This document shows, piece by piece, positions 11,182 to 22,714 of a DNA stretch of 64,000 bases. The stretch is taken from positions 248,001-312,000 of the forward strand of contig WNNJ02003776.1 in the NCBI GenBank assembly GCA_012934845.2. Reading direction: 5' to 3'. A model generated the notes under the pieces. That model had not been told where the DNA came from. It searched no databases and saw only the letters and a list, made by a program, of their open reading frames with translations. The translations under genes and the position numbers were made by a program. Origin of the DNA: Pomphorhynchus laevis (taxonomy: Eukaryota > Acanthocephala > Palaeacanthocephala > Echinorhynchida > Pomphorhynchidae). Position 1 is the first letter of the stretch. Every line of letters begins with the position of its first letter.

Positions 11182-11520
11182 AAGTCAGATCGGCTAACTG
11201 AGCCTACGTATTTTATATTACTTAGTAATTAAAAATAATGCTAAATAATTATATAATTATAAATAATAAATACTTCTTATATAATATTTATAAATTATCA
11301 GGTTAAAATTTAAAATTGAAATTTAAAATAAAAGTCATTTTTATGAATTGACTAATAAATAACATACGATGTATCATAATAAGAATTAGAGGTCATCAGG
11401 ATAAACTGCTATGTTATCAGGTTTCTGCCCATATTCCTCGACCCAACATAACAGTGAGGCCAAATACATACTAATGACGTATTTCATCGGATGAAATTTG
11501 ATTATCTAGTTAATTTTATT
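11182..11520 (-). mobile_element. Naiad 3' region (inverted), with structured motif
   Basis: Begins with the inverted terminal word CGGCTAACTGAGCCTACGTA and runs through the AT-rich tail to the structured motif at 11383-11454. It ends in the TTTCATCGGATGAAATTTGA word that sits between motif and ORF end in other copies. Confidence 0.65.
11383..11454 (-). ncRNA. Naiad 3' structured motif, copy 2
   Basis: Same architecture as 29882-29954, but with GTC instead of GTA before helix I and GGGCAGAAACC in place of GGGGCCGAAACC. CTGATGA is intact. Helix I is weakened. Confidence 0.5.
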
Positions 11521-12200
11521 CTAATACAAATCATATTAATATTCTTACAAGGCTTAGCCATAAGGCTATTTTGCCCGATCACAATTTGGAAAAAAGAAAA
11601 AAAGGATACAAAAAATAAGAAACAAAGAATGGAAATCAACAAGCAAAAAAGAACAAATCAGTGCAAATATGCCCATAAATCGTTTCTTGTCTTCTCGATC
11701 ATCCATGTCTTTAATAATTTTTTGAACAAATGCAGACTCTGGGCGGCAGCAATTTCCCCAGGCAGATAATTTTACATATCAAGTATCATATGCGACAGTT
11801 TCCAGCATTTTGGGTACCTACCTTGTCTTGTTCTATTTTGTCTTGCTTTATTGTTTATTATCCATAAAATTGTTTTCACTTAATAGTTTAAATTGTTTTA
11901 AAAATATTTTGTTAATTAATATATTGTAAATTTAATATTTTAATAATATTTTGTTAATGTATAATTCTTCATTATAAAAAACAAATAGGTCATCAAACTT
12001 GATTGAAAATAAGAGGAAAAATGATAATATCGTATCAATAATACAAAGTTGTAGTATTTTTCAGTTATATTACCGAAAAAACAAAGCCTACAGGTCAATA
12101 ATAACCTTTCAATAGAAATCAGCTAACTGAGTCTACGTAACCAGTTTGAAAGAAACCAAGTAAATGTAACCAGGTATATATAACCAGGTTTGAGGGTTCA
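11521..12200. other. Unassigned AT-rich stretch with repeat debris
   Basis: Around 11545-11800 there is a lysine-rich open frame of unknown origin, possibly the tail of an unplaced LINE. Near 11860 a Naiad ORF-end word (inverted) is recognisable, and 11985-12090 resembles repeat R1 (3216-3515). The Naiad terminal word CAGCTAACTGAGTCTACGTA recurs at about 12121. No gene is supported. Confidence 0.4.
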
Positions 12201-12296
12201 TTTGAAGGAACTTAATATTAGTCTACAATCATGAAATATAACAAAAGTTGAAGGTAATAAACTTTTACTATATACCGTCACAAAATAGAAATTTAC

Positions 12297-12500
12297 CCCT
12301 TTTATACATTTATTCAATCCTCCTAGATTTAGCATTGCATTGAGATTAAATACATATCTAATGGGCCAGTTTGTAAATGTCGTTGTTTCCGGTTCTACCA
12401 TCTCACTTAACGAATACATTGATCGTGTAAGTGATAATTCTGCTATTCTTTCTTCATCAGATTGATAATAGTACATCTTACAAATACAACTTTTACATTT
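12297..12500 (-). CDS. Candidate host exon, 68 codons, function unknown
   Basis: On the minus strand a TTTCAG acceptor precedes 12500 and a GTAAAT donor follows 12297. The 204 bases between are open in phase 0/0. The peptide starts KCKSCICKMYYYQSDEERIA and contains TTFTNWPIRY. The T-F-x-N-W-P word recalls the opening of BIR domains, but the zinc ligands are not seen, so I do not name a family. No neighbouring exon was found. It may be a chance frame. Confidence 0.3.
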
Positions 12501-12504
12501 CTGA

Positions 12505-12588
12505 AATATTTAAAACATACTATGCAAACAATAATTTATCAGCTTTAATGCAATGGAGCATCTATTGCAGTCAAACAAATTAGAATTC
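12505..12588 (+). repeat. 84-bp direct duplication, copy A (copy B 13074-13157)
   Basis: The two copies differ at one position (AATAATTTATC versus AATAAGTTATC). Copy A abuts the candidate exon; copy B interrupts the older Gypsy fossil. The near-identity implies a recent event. Confidence 0.8.
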
Positions 12589-12682
12589 CAAATAGTAAAA
12601 TAATAGCAAAATATTAGTGTTCAAATAAATCATTAATGTTGAATGTGATTCAATAATATAATAAAACACCCGAAGAGGAATA

Positions 12683-12748
12683 AAAACGAGCACGCAGCAT
12701 CGCTGCGTGCTCGTTTTCACAAATGCGTAACGAGACGCATTTGTGAAA
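12683..12748. repeat. Two adjacent palindromes
   Basis: A 16-bp inverted repeat with a 3-base centre (12683-12698 / 12702-12717) overlaps a 14-bp inverted repeat with a 6-base centre (12715-12728 / 12735-12748). They lie at the left edge of the older Gypsy fossil. Confidence 0.85.
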
Positions 12749-13801
12749 GGACTCGTGTCAACGTACATTCGTCAACGTTTATTGGAATTCAAAACGATCG
12801 ACTTGGCATCAATCTTGGGACTCGCCAAGTTTTGGAGGCAGCACGATCACAAGCTCTTAGATTTTCAGGTCAAACAATTTCTTCACTCAATGTTATTGCC
12901 GGAAATGACCAATTATCATCCCAGTCTGAAAGTGTCGAAATCGATACCGTAAGAGCCGCTGAGCTAAATTCGATTAGTCGCAAAGCGATCCAGACCATTC
13001 CTAAGATAATACAATGCGGATATTGTGGTAATCGCTTACATAATCGCAATCAATGCCCGACTCGCAATGCTAATATTTAAAACATACTATGCAAACAATA
13101 AGTTATCAGCTTTAATGCAATGGAGCATCTATTGCAGTCAAACAAATTAGAATTCCAATTTGTTTGACTACAAATGTGAGACTAAAGGCCATTTTTCGAA
13201 AGTGTACACGAAGTCTAGCGTACAAGCCTTCAATAAATATGGTAAAAACATTTGTACGTAAAGACCTCTCAAAATCAACGATGTTTATAACTATTAACGA
13301 TTGCCATAAGGTGCAGAGTCTGATCGATTCAGGTAGTAGTGACAACTTCTTGGATTACGCTTTTGCCAATAAAACGCAAGCCCATATATTGCTAGATAAT
13401 GGTACCGTTACAATGACCAGTTGCACTCATCGACAGAAAATAATAAGGCACATCCAGTACTCTGTTCGAATACATGGGACATAACTATCCTTCATCGAGT
13501 TAAATCTCTAAATATTGAGTTCGGAGGAGACGAATCACCGGTGTGTTTAACTACTACCCATATGAGGATTGATCCTCCTTGTCTTTTCCCGAATTTACCT
13601 TGCGATCTACGTATAATTGCGACACGATCTCGCCGATACTCTAAGGAAAATTAAAGGTTTATTCAATCAGAAATTTCAAAACTACAGAAATCTTGTATCA
13701 TAAAAGAAAGCGTTTCACCATGGCGAGCACAAGTACTGGTAGTCCGGGGCGCATCGAAAAGCAGACTTGTGGTTGATTATTCTCAAACGATCAACATATA
13801 C

Positions 13802-13885
13802 TGTAATGATACTTACCTTTTGACATGTTATTCTAGATGTATTAGAATAAAGCCAATTCTTCTCTGCTTGAATTTACTCGGTACA
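13802..13885 (+). repeat. 5' LTR of the young Gypsy, 84 bp
   Basis: Begins TGTAATGATACTTACC and ends GGTACA; it matches 17678-17762 with about three differences. It is extremely short for an LTR. The gag-pol ATG follows 23 bases after its end. Confidence 0.9.
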
Positions 13886-13908
13886 ATTTATTCTAATACA
13901 CTGTTACC

Positions 13909-16900
13909 ATGGACAAGATCTTGAAGCCAAACATCTTGGAATTGCATCCTGATGACACGAATGCCGAGCGCACCTGGAGACATTGGCTCATACGTTTCAA
14001 GACATTCATTTCGTCCTTGAAGTCACCGTCCGATAGTGACAAATTTCACATTTTAACGAACCTGGTTTCAGCGAAGGTTTACGACCTTTTTCAAGAAACG
14101 GAAACTTACGAAGACGCGTTATCGACGTTATCTACTACGTACGTCAAATCGAAAACGGATTTGTTTCTGCGACATCAATTGCGTAATCAGCGCCAATCGT
14201 CCAACCAAACAATCGATCAATTCATAAGGCATATCGAATCTCTGGGTCGTGAATGTCCATTCGAGGCTGTAACAGCTCAAAATCATCGAGATTTATTTTT
14301 ACGCGACACGTTTGTCGCAGGAATCAACTCACCGATAATTCGGCAACGCCTGCTTGAAGCTGCGGTACACAATAAAGCCAAGGCGTACGAGCTTGCACGA
14401 ACTTTGGAAGACGCGCATACTCAAGCAAGCCATTTCACAGAACTATCAAACTTAAATATGGGTTGTGAATCGATGACCATAAATGAACTACATGAAAATA
14501 TACAAGAAGAACTTCCTTGTCAAATACAATGTAACTCGGTAGAACGTCGCAAATGCTACTTTTGTGGAGATACAATTCACAAACGAGATCGATGTCCTGC
14601 TAAGAATATCACTTGTCGTACTTGCGGGAAGTTGGGTCATTTCGCACGGGTGTGTAAATCCAAACGACAAATTTCAACAGGTGTCCATTCCGTGCTAGGT
14701 AGCACTTCTTTCTTTCAAGATTCTGCCGCGACGCTACCAACAATTCAAATTTGTATAAAAGGGGTTTCGTTAAATGCGTTGATTGATACAGGTAGTGCAC
14801 TCAATTTGATAAGACCTGATATTTCCACTTTGTGCAAACTGACATCGAACCCCTCAACTATACGTGTGTCTATGGCGAACACCGCATTCTCGACTAAATT
14901 ACGACAATTCGTGGTAGCGGATATATCAGCTGATGGCAGACCTTACAAGAATATAAAATTCCATATTTTGTCGTCTTTATGTTCGGATGTTATACTTGGC
15001 CGGCCATTCCTTTCAAGACACACTTCGTTACTTATGAAATTCAACGGTTCCGAGCCTTGTTTTACAATTGGAGCTGCAGAAGCTTTGACAGTTGAATCTC
15101 CTCAGCTATTCAAATTTCTGGACGAATCCATCCATCCTATCGCAACAAAATCTCGTAGAAGAAATCCGTACGATGAAAAGTTCATTGACAGCCAAATCAA
15201 ACAACTATTATCCGACGAAATTATCGAACCAAGTCAATCGCCCTGGCGCGCTCAAGTACTCATTGTCAATCAGAACCAAAAGAGACGGATGGTTGTTGAC
15301 TATTCGGAAACTGTCAATAAATTTACTCAGCTCGACGCCTTCCCACTTCCACGAATTGATGATTTTATCAACAAATTAGCTCCATATTCCTTTTACAGTT
15401 GTCTCGATCTTAAATCAGCTTACCATCAGATTTTGCTGCGCAGTGACGAGCGTCATTATACTGCTTTCGAGGCGAATGGATCCTTATATCACTTCAATCG
15501 TCTACCATTCGGTCTCACAAACGCCGTTCCTGCTTTTCAACGAGTTATCAATGGGATAATTAATAGAGAGAAGTTGACAGACACCTACGCTTATCTGGAT
15601 GATGTCGTGATCGGCGGAAGAAGTAAAGAGCAACATGACAGTAACCTGAAGCGTTTTCTAAACGTAGCCACAAAATACAATATAACCTTGAACAATTCAA
15701 AGTGTGTGTTCGCGTCTTCGTGTATACGAATACTTGGTTACCAAATTTCTAAAGGAAAAATGTCCCCTGACCCCAATCGAGTGATTTCAGTTACTTCCCT
15801 TGAGGAACCCAAGAACGCAGCATCCTTAAAGCGTATTGTTGGTTTGTTCGCCTACTACAGTTCCTGGATTAAAGATTTCTCAAAGTTGATTCGTCCTCTA
15901 ATTGATTCTCAGTCTTTCCCATTATCTCATTCTGCACTGAAAGCTTTCCATACTTTGAAGGAACGTATAGCTGAAGCCACTTTGTCAACCATCGACTTTG
16001 AATTGCCATTCACGATAGAGACAGACGCAAGTGAGCGATCGATTGGAGCTTGTTTGTCTCAAAATAGTAAGCCTGTCGCCTTCTTTTCAAGATCCCTCGA
16101 CAAAAACGCGAAACGATTCACCGCCATTGAAAAGGAAGCGCTGGCTATTGTTGAAGCGTTAAGATACTGGAGACACTATTTGTACATCCAACCATTCAAA
16201 ATTATTACGGATCAGCGTTCTGTTTCATACATGTTCAGTGCTCACAACAACAAAATAAAGAACGACAAGATATTAAGATGGCGTTTGGAGTTGTCCCAAT
16301 TTAAATTTGATATCCAGTACCGAGCTGGGAAGCTCAATCATGCCGCTGACGCTCTTTCTCGCGACGCGTTCTGCAACTCTGTCTCATTCACCAATCATGA
16401 TCTTCAGCATCTTCGTAAAGTCCATAGTCAATTATGCCACCCGGGAATTACTCGCCTTTGGCATTTCGTGCAAAAACGGAACCTCCCATTTTCCCTCTCG
16501 GATGTTAGGAATATTTCAAGCGAGTGCAAAAGCTGCGCTATATTGAAACCAAGATTTTTTCGTCCACCTGAGGCTAAACTCATAAAATCAAGTATGCCAT
16601 TTGAACGCTTGTCTATGGATTTTAAGGGCCCAATTCCTACAAAGAACAATAAAAGGTATTTGTTAACCGTCATTGACGAGTATAGCAGATTCCCCTTTGC
16701 CTTTCCATGTTCTGATATGACTACACACACTGTCATAGACTGTTTAACCCAGATCTTTTCAATTTTCGGTTCACCTGCTTCAATCCATTCTGATCAAGGT
16801 ACGGCTTTTACCTCTAAGGAAATCCAGTCATTCCTCTCTCATCACGGGGTGGCGATTACTCATTCAAGTTCATACAACCCTGCTGGCAATGGTCAAGTCG

Positions 16901-17682
16901 AGCGCCTTAATGGTGTACTATGGAAGGCAATATCATTGCGTTTACATGACCTCGGAAAGAAAACAGATGAGTGGCAAAGTGTATTACCACAATGTCTCAA
17001 CGCTATTCGATCACTTCTGTGTACTGCCACGAACCACACACCACATGAACGACTCTTTACATTCAGCCGACGCTCTATAAATGGTCATGATCTTCCGTCT
17101 TGGTTATCAAACCCTGGCCCAGTCTTAATAAGACGCTTTAATAAAATAAACAAATACGAGAACCCTGTGGAAAAAGCTGAAATTGTGTACGCCAATCCCA
17201 ATTTTGCTCTCGTGAAGTTACAAAACGGGAGGGAGATATATATATATATATCAACTCGACATTTATCCCCGTATCCCAGAGTCGACGAAAACCTCAATAT
17301 CAACTCGTCCGATGGAGACATTCCCTTTGACCTTGAAACTTTGAATTTATACGATGGCGATAAAATGTGTGATCAGGCATCAATAAATGACCATTCAACA
17401 GTAAATAGCAATTCTCATTCACGTTCAGATAAGCGTTCTGATGAAATCACTGTCAACCCTGAAAACTTGGATGCAACGAAGTATATCGATGAGACGGACA
17501 ATCACAACGAGGAAAACGAACTATCCAGACAGGATGAATCATTTCTCTTAAATACTGATAATACGTGCCAGAGCAACTACCCTACGAGATACTTCAATCG
17601 TTCTGAAAATGGGGAACTACGACCTCAAAGAAATCGAAGAAGTCCTGCGTACTTAAATGATTATGTCGTGGGGAGAATGTAA
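13909..17682 (+). CDS. Gypsy gag-pol polyprotein, one uninterrupted frame of 1257 residues
   Basis: Parts in order are a gag domain (about residues 1-200), a pair of CCHC zinc knuckles (about 220-250), an aspartic protease with DTGSALN (about 298), a reverse transcriptase with LDLKSAYHQI and YLDDVV (about 500-570), RNase H with TDASERS (about 705) and an integrase with a zinc-binding region and DFKGPIP / HSDQGTAF (about 830-990). The tail is hydrophilic and ends just before the 3' LTR. Gag and pol are fused in a single frame, an arrangement known in several Gypsy lineages. The neighbouring fossils at 12743-19330 and 19331-20110 are relatives. Confidence 0.9.
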   Translation: MDKILKPNILELHPDDTNAERTWRHWLIRFKTFISSLKSPSDSDKFHILTNLVSAKVYDLFQETETYEDALSTLSTTYVKSKTDLFLRHQLRNQRQSSNQTIDQFIRHIESLGRECPFEAVTAQNHRDLFLRDTFVAGINSPIIRQRLLEAAVHNKAKAYELARTLEDAHTQASHFTELSNLNMGCESMTINELHENIQEELPCQIQCNSVERRKCYFCGDTIHKRDRCPAKNITCRTCGKLGHFARVCKSKRQISTGVHSVLGSTSFFQDSAATLPTIQICIKGVSLNALIDTGSALNLIRPDISTLCKLTSNPSTIRVSMANTAFSTKLRQFVVADISADGRPYKNIKFHILSSLCSDVILGRPFLSRHTSLLMKFNGSEPCFTIGAAEALTVESPQLFKFLDESIHPIATKSRRRNPYDEKFIDSQIKQLLSDEIIEPSQSPWRAQVLIVNQNQKRRMVVDYSETVNKFTQLDAFPLPRIDDFINKLAPYSFYSCLDLKSAYHQILLRSDERHYTAFEANGSLYHFNRLPFGLTNAVPAFQRVINGIINREKLTDTYAYLDDVVIGGRSKEQHDSNLKRFLNVATKYNITLNNSKCVFASSCIRILGYQISKGKMSPDPNRVISVTSLEEPKNAASLKRIVGLFAYYSSWIKDFSKLIRPLIDSQSFPLSHSALKAFHTLKERIAEATLSTIDFELPFTIETDASERSIGACLSQNSKPVAFFSRSLDKNAKRFTAIEKEALAIVEALRYWRHYLYIQPFKIITDQRSVSYMFSAHNNKIKNDKILRWRLELSQFKFDIQYRAGKLNHAADALSRDAFCNSVSFTNHDLQHLRKVHSQLCHPGITRLWHFVQKRNLPFSLSDVRNISSECKSCAILKPRFFRPPEAKLIKSSMPFERLSMDFKGPIPTKNNKRYLLTVIDEYSRFPFAFPCSDMTTHTVIDCLTQIFSIFGSPASIHSDQGTAFTSKEIQSFLSHHGVAITHSSSYNPAGNGQVERLNGVLWKAISLRLHDLGKKTDEWQSVLPQCLNAIRSLLCTATNHTPHERLFTFSRRSINGHDLPSWLSNPGPVLIRRFNKINKYENPVEKAEIVYANPNFALVKLQNGREIYIYISTRHLSPYPRVDENLNINSSDGDIPFDLETLNLYDGDKMCDQASINDHSTVNSNSHSRSDKRSDEITVNPENLDATKYIDETDNHNEENELSRQDESFLLNTDNTCQSNYPTRYFNRSENGELRPQRNRRSPAYLNDYVVGRM

Positions 17683-17762
17683 TGATACTTACCTTTTGAC
17701 TTGTTATTCTAGATGTATTAGAATAAAGCCTATTCTTCTCTGCTTGAATTTACTCGGTACCA
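17678..17762 (+). repeat. 3' LTR of the young Gypsy
   Basis: Matches the 5' LTR almost exactly and follows the polypurine tract; the last bases of the coding frame overlap its start. Older Gypsy sequence resumes directly after it. Confidence 0.9.
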
Positions 17763-19330
17763 TTAGATGCATATCCTATGCCAAATATATCAAAAATCGT
17801 TGACGAGGCAAGGTTAAACAACTTTTTTACAACTATAGACCTCAGGAACGCATATTACCAAGTCCCGCTAGCGGAACATGAAAAAGTTTATACCGCATTC
17901 GAAGCCTGTGGGAAATTGTGGCAGTTTACACGAATGTTATTTGGTTTGAAAAATGGTGTGCCATGTTTTCAACGGATAATGGATCGACTTATCGGAGATT
18001 GTAAACTTGAGGGCACATTTTGTTATGTCGACGATGTCATGATATGTGGAAAAAAATCTTTCGGAACACGATGAACGATTTGATCGATTTATAAATCTCG
18101 TTAATGAATATGGTCTTACGGTAGCAACGAATAAATCTAGTATCGGGAAAAATCACGCCAATTCATTGGACATCATTTCAGCGAAGACGGAGTGCGACCG
18201 TGTCAAGAGCGACTCAAACCGTTCCTTAACATGCCACTTTCTATGAATCTCAAAGAAAAATCACGAATTCTTGGAGTTCTAGCATATTATGCTAAATAAA
18301 TTCGGAATTACTCAAGAAAAATTCGTCCTCTTATCGAGTGTAACACCTTTCTAATGTCAAGTAGCGCGGATCAAAGTTTTCACGACCTTAAGTAAGAAAT
18401 TTGCACGTCCGTGGTTGCACCAATACAGGATAACTGGTTATTTGTATTAAAACGGATGCATCAGACAAAACATTTGGGGCTACATTTACGCAGGAAGGAA
18501 GACCTGTTGCGTTTTCCTTGCAAATTTTGAATCGCAATGTCTTCAAGCAATCAGCAATTGAGAAAAAGAGACATCAGTGATGGTAGAAGCAATCAAGCAT
18601 TGGTGACACTATTTGTTAGGGCGGCCTTTCAAGGTAGTTCTTGACCAACGAAGTGTTTCGTTCATATTCGATCAAACATTCCGTTCAAAAATTAAGAATG
18701 ATAAAATAGCGCGTTGGAGGTTTGAGCTCTCCTCCATTCGATTTTGACATAAGCTACAGACATGGAAGTCAAAATTATGTGGCAGATGTCATGTTGCGTA
18801 TTCAAGTAAACTCAATACGGTCATTAGCGCCTGACACGCATGCTCTGATTCATGATCAGTTATACCACCCTGACGTAACTCGCTTCCTGCATTTCGTGAA
18901 ATCAAATAATCTTCCCTTCTCCACAAATGAGGTCAAATCTGCCGTTTTGAGGTGTTAAACATGCTCATTTGTGAAGCCACATTATTACAAGAAAGATATT
19001 GGACAAATTATTAAGGCGACTAGACATTTGGAGCGTTTGAGCTTAGACTTTAAAGGGCCTTTACCATCTACTTCTGCAAATCGATACCTGTTATCAGCTA
19101 TTGATGAATACAGTAGGTACCCTTTCGCCTATCCCTGTACCAGTACTTCAGTGTCAGCAGTTAAAAATTTTCTAAGCGATGTATTTTGTGTTTTTGGGAG
19201 ACCAGCATTGATACATTCTGACAGAGGCTCGGCTTTCATGTCTATGAAACTACGGAATTTTCTTAGTGAAAATGGAATAGCATCAAGTCGCACTACTCCG
19301 TATCACTCACAAGGCAATGGAAGTTGATGG

Positions 19331-20110
19331 ACTTCCATTGTGTCAATGGACTTGACACTATATTCACATCATCGCTCGAATAAGGAAGTTGATGGGATCG
19401 AATGTAAGCAATCAATCGACGGACGTCGGGATGACACAATGAGTTGTGTAGGTTTGTTAAATTACTCAAATTCAGCTTTACTACACAAACTCTCATAACG
19501 CATCATCGACTGTCTCAAGTGTTCTAGTCTGTAGACAATGTCGAATTTGAAGTTGGAAAGTTCCAATCTCCATATTTCGATATTGTCCTTTTTATGCGAT
19601 TATTCTGCTTAATGTGCATCATGAAGGAAACTAATTTTCGGTCGGATACAACTGTAAAATCTCTGCATATCAGATAGTATATCCACTTTCTCAACGACTA
19701 TTGACGTGGGCTTCCTTTTCTATCGATGAATACTGTTGTTTAGGAATCGTAAGCGTACGAGAAAAGAAAGCTACAGGACGCCCTTCCTTATTGAGAGAAG
19801 CAGCTAGCGGACTGGCCGAAACATCCGTTTCAACGAGAAGTCTTTTGATATCATCAATGTGAAACAAGATGGCAGAAAGCACATTACTCTATAAGTTTAC
19901 GAAAGCCTGTATTGCTTCGCTATTCAAAGGAAATGATTACGAATTAAATTTTCTAATTTTTTCAGAAAAATTACTTATCCAGTTTGGACAGTTTGAAAAT
20001 AAACCTAGTGTCATTTGCAACGACTCTGGATTTGCAATGACTCTGTCATTTGCAACGACTCTCGTTTTCATAGTCTTCCATTTCGACAACCGACTTTCAC
20101 TTAAACTTTT
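19331..20110 (-). mobile_element. Third Gypsy fragment (RNase H and integrase), inverted
   Basis: The minus strand shows integrase zinc-binding (SLCHPDVRRLIAYIRSHQLP) and RNase H (SPLAASLNKEGRPVAFFSRT) remnants. It lies head-on to the older fossil, and a short inverted repeat marks the joint near 19313-19340. Broken, with several breaks; no LTR seen. Confidence 0.7.
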
Positions 20111-20159
20111 CGTTAGAGATAAAGTACGATCATCTCGAAACGCCTCCAGATATTAAATA

Positions 20160-20578
20160 TGCCTTGTCTGCGATATATCCGTGACAAGCGAGATCTCTCT
20201 CTTGTTTGGAAAATTCTGCATACTAAAGATCATCCACTGTCACATCTACTGCAACTGAGAGGTCAATCTTCTCTTCGCGGACACCCCTGATGCTGAAAAC
20301 AAAGGTACATGCATGCAGTTTCCTGTTTTGCCAAACGAGTCGTACGATCTTGGAATTCGCTTCAGAGTGCGACCGTTTTGTCGTCTACTGCTTCAAGTTT
20401 TTGCGCCCTACTGGATGATGACCCTTCCTTCTCAAGACAACGGTGGGATTTTCAGTAGTTTATCTGATGAGGGAGGGACAAAACGACTCTTATTCTTTTT
20501 ATTCTTTTTATTTTGTGAAGCAACTTGTAAAGAGCCTCGGCTCAATTCGTTGTCAATTAATAATAATAATAATCTACC
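20160..20578 (+). pseudogene. LINE 3' end (CR1/RTE-like RT thumb and tail)
   Basis: The frame from 20160 reads LVWKILHTKDHPLSHLLQLR, then GQSSLRGHP, FAKRVVRSWNSL and SSTASSFCALLDDD, the standard C-terminus of CR1/RTE-like reverse transcriptases. The 3' UTR holds GAGCCTCGGCTC and ends in an AAT repeat (20560-20575). It is 5' truncated, with a few stops. Confidence 0.65.
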
Positions 20579-20960
20579 TTGATACTCAGCAACCTTCGTC
20601 AAGTTCGTAAATTGATCGATTTCCCTTCTTGCATGGCTTTCATATCTTCTCTCCTTTTTTCTAGTCTCGATTATTGTCTTAGTCTATTTTCCAACTCACC
20701 TAAATCTACTCTTCTTCCCCTACAACAGTGGCTGCTCCTCTATCGTTGAATCATCTGCCCATTCATATATGCAAATCAACCTCCATGCCGTGATTCAAAC
20801 GCCGAATCCGATACCATTTAAACAATTTATCTGCTTGACTTTTTCATATTTTTGTTAGTGGACTTGTAAGCGTGCATCTGGCACGCATTTGCCACGTTAA
20901 ATAAATTAGTATTATTATCATCAATTAGACTGCCTTGGACAGGGCTTCATCACGTTGCCT
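20579..20960 (+). pseudogene. Second LINE 3' end (CR1/RTE-like)
   Basis: Reads LRQVRKLIDFPSCMAFISSL and LDYCLSLFSNSPKSTLLPLQ, the post-palm region of CR1/RTE-like RTs. The tail contains the hairpin GCGTGCATCTGGCACGC (20871-20887) and a short ATT repeat. Decayed. Confidence 0.55.
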
Positions 20961-21339
20961 AAGGGATCCGCGCTACCATGCTTCCGGTTTATATCAGTTC
21001 GCCAGCACTAGTCAAATTGGCAATTTTAAACAATACTTCTCATTGTGGAACCCATCTTCACGACAAGATTCATTACTTAAGTGCCACCCAGTCTAAATAT
21101 AAAATTTTAAATAGTGAGACTCGTCAATTAAAAAATTGGATTTTATAAATTGTAAGATCTATTTGCAGGAACCCAAATATTGTAAAATAGTGTTTTTATT
21201 ACAAGAAATTATTAAAAAATCATTATTATCATTATTATACAATTGATCTCAGTTCAGTATAGAAGCTGTTAACAACTGTCGGCATTTTGTATGGTTATCA
21301 TGTTAATGCTTAAAAACGCGGATACTTTATCATTGTGAA
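20961..21339. other. Unassigned stretch
   Basis: Moderate GC to 21060, then AT-rich. No readable frame or repeat match was found. Confidence 0.4.
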
Positions 21340-22714
21340 AATAAAACGAGGTGATCATCGAAAAATTGAGAGATATAACGAAAAAATCGGATGGGATTGA
21401 AATATTGGGCGTGCCTATCGGTACGCCAGAGTTTATAAAAATATTCGCTCAATCGCGCGTCCATCTATAGAAGTCTTTAGTGAATCGTTTGGTTGAAGTA
21501 ACGAATGCTGATACCCATGTTGGACATTCTGAATTAACTCAATCAATACGGTGGAAATTAATACACTTTCTGAGGGCAGTTCCCGGAATTTGCAACTTAA
21601 TATTTGACTTAAACGAGGCAATCCGCAACAAGTTTATCCTAGTCATATAAAGCAACAGCCCTCAGAAGAACTGTTCATCATAATGACGTCTATTTTTATC
21701 CTCGGTGGAATTGGTGTCATGGATCCTACCTTTAATGACAACTGGGAATAGACATGCTCTCAGCTTATGTGCGATACAATAACATCAGAATTGAATGAGG
21801 AGGATTTGTGTAAGCTACAACAATCAGTTATGAGCATATCAACTATCCGAAATATTGCGCTAGGCAAAATAAAAATGCCATGCAAGCGTTACCATAACAT
21901 TTAAATTTTAGATTTTTAATCTAAAATTCAAATGTTTTAAACAAACATTAGATTTTTTTATCGAGCACGCTACTAAAGCTGAATCATCAGCGTGGCTTAC
22001 TGCAAATCCAGTTAGTAGAAAGAACTATCATATGAACTCTAACGAATTCTCAGACGATATGTATTCGATATGGTTTGACACCTAGTGATTTACACAATTC
22101 AACGTGTATATGTTGGAATAGGGGTAATATTATAAATTCATTATCATGCCAAAGGGGTGGCCTACCGACGATTCGGCATAATGCGGTACGAGATATCGTG
22201 GGGGTTGTTTTATCATAAATCTGTCACGGAGTTGGAATTTAACCACATTTGAAGATTGGAGGATAATATGTTGTTAGGGCAAGCCACAACTTTCAGAGAC
22301 TCGGAAACTCGCCTAGATGTAGTACGTCAGAGACTATGCGGTAGCAGATTTGAGCTAACGTTTTTCAACGTATGTATCTTTAATAATAATGTCCAATCAT
22401 ACGCAACTCTTTCCGCATTATCAACGTTCGAATATCACGACCAACGTAGTGAGAAGGGTGTCATTAGTAGAACATGCAAGATTTGAACCGTTAGTCTTCA
22501 CAACGTCCGAAGGAATCGGTCCAAGAGCGAATTGTATGATCCAAACAATGAATATAATGACAATGTATTCCGCCGAGCACGTGCGCAGATTGTGATATTG
22601 AGATCAAACCACAGATGCGCTGAAATATCACGGGCATCGTCTGCTTGTTTACGATCGCCCCATTTCAAGAGTCGTGCCGGAGTAATTCCGATCAGCATGA
22701 CTGATGAGGAATAA
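21340..22714 (+). pseudogene. RLE family I LINE, C-terminal half, decayed
   Basis: Reads EILGVPIGTPEFIKIF (post-palm, matching LVLGVPIGSAEYIETF in the 57-60 kb copy), GGIGVMDPTFND, then a knuckle-like LSCQRGGLPTIRHNAVRDI (about 22140-22200). It continues with TRLDVVRQRLCGSRFELTFF and a weakened tail to about 22714. Frames shift several times. The zinc region keeps RHNAVRD but has lost at least one cysteine. Confidence 0.65.

Larger units (their letters stand above)
13802..17762 (+). mobile_element. Young Gypsy (Ty3-like) LTR retrotransposon, looks whole
   Basis: Two near-identical 84-85 bp LTRs flank one long gag-pol frame. A purine-rich tract (GTGGGGAGAA) sits directly before the 3' LTR, as expected for plus-strand priming. 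Length is about 3.96 kb. The LTRs differ at only about three positions, so the insertion is young. It sits inside an older relative. A target-site duplication is not obvious. No envelope-like gene is present. Confidence 0.9.
12743..19330 (+). mobile_element. Older Gypsy (Ty3-like) LTR element fossil, interrupted by a younger Gypsy
   Basis: Gag, zinc knuckle, protease and RT-start remnants lie at 12743-13800; RT, RNase H and integrase remnants continue at 17763-19330. The parts resemble the younger element inserted inside it, so the two are relatives. The fossil is broken, with roughly ten or more breaks besides the nested insertion and the duplicated 84-bp piece. No LTRs of its own were recognised. 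It is clearly older than the insertion. Confidence 0.8.

Noticed and set aside
11491-11769. Frames on both strands at 11.5-11.8 kb that look protein-like
   Set aside because: Both strands give plausible short peptides (plus: lysine-rich; minus: AWGNCCRPESAF...), no family fits and no splice signals support either.
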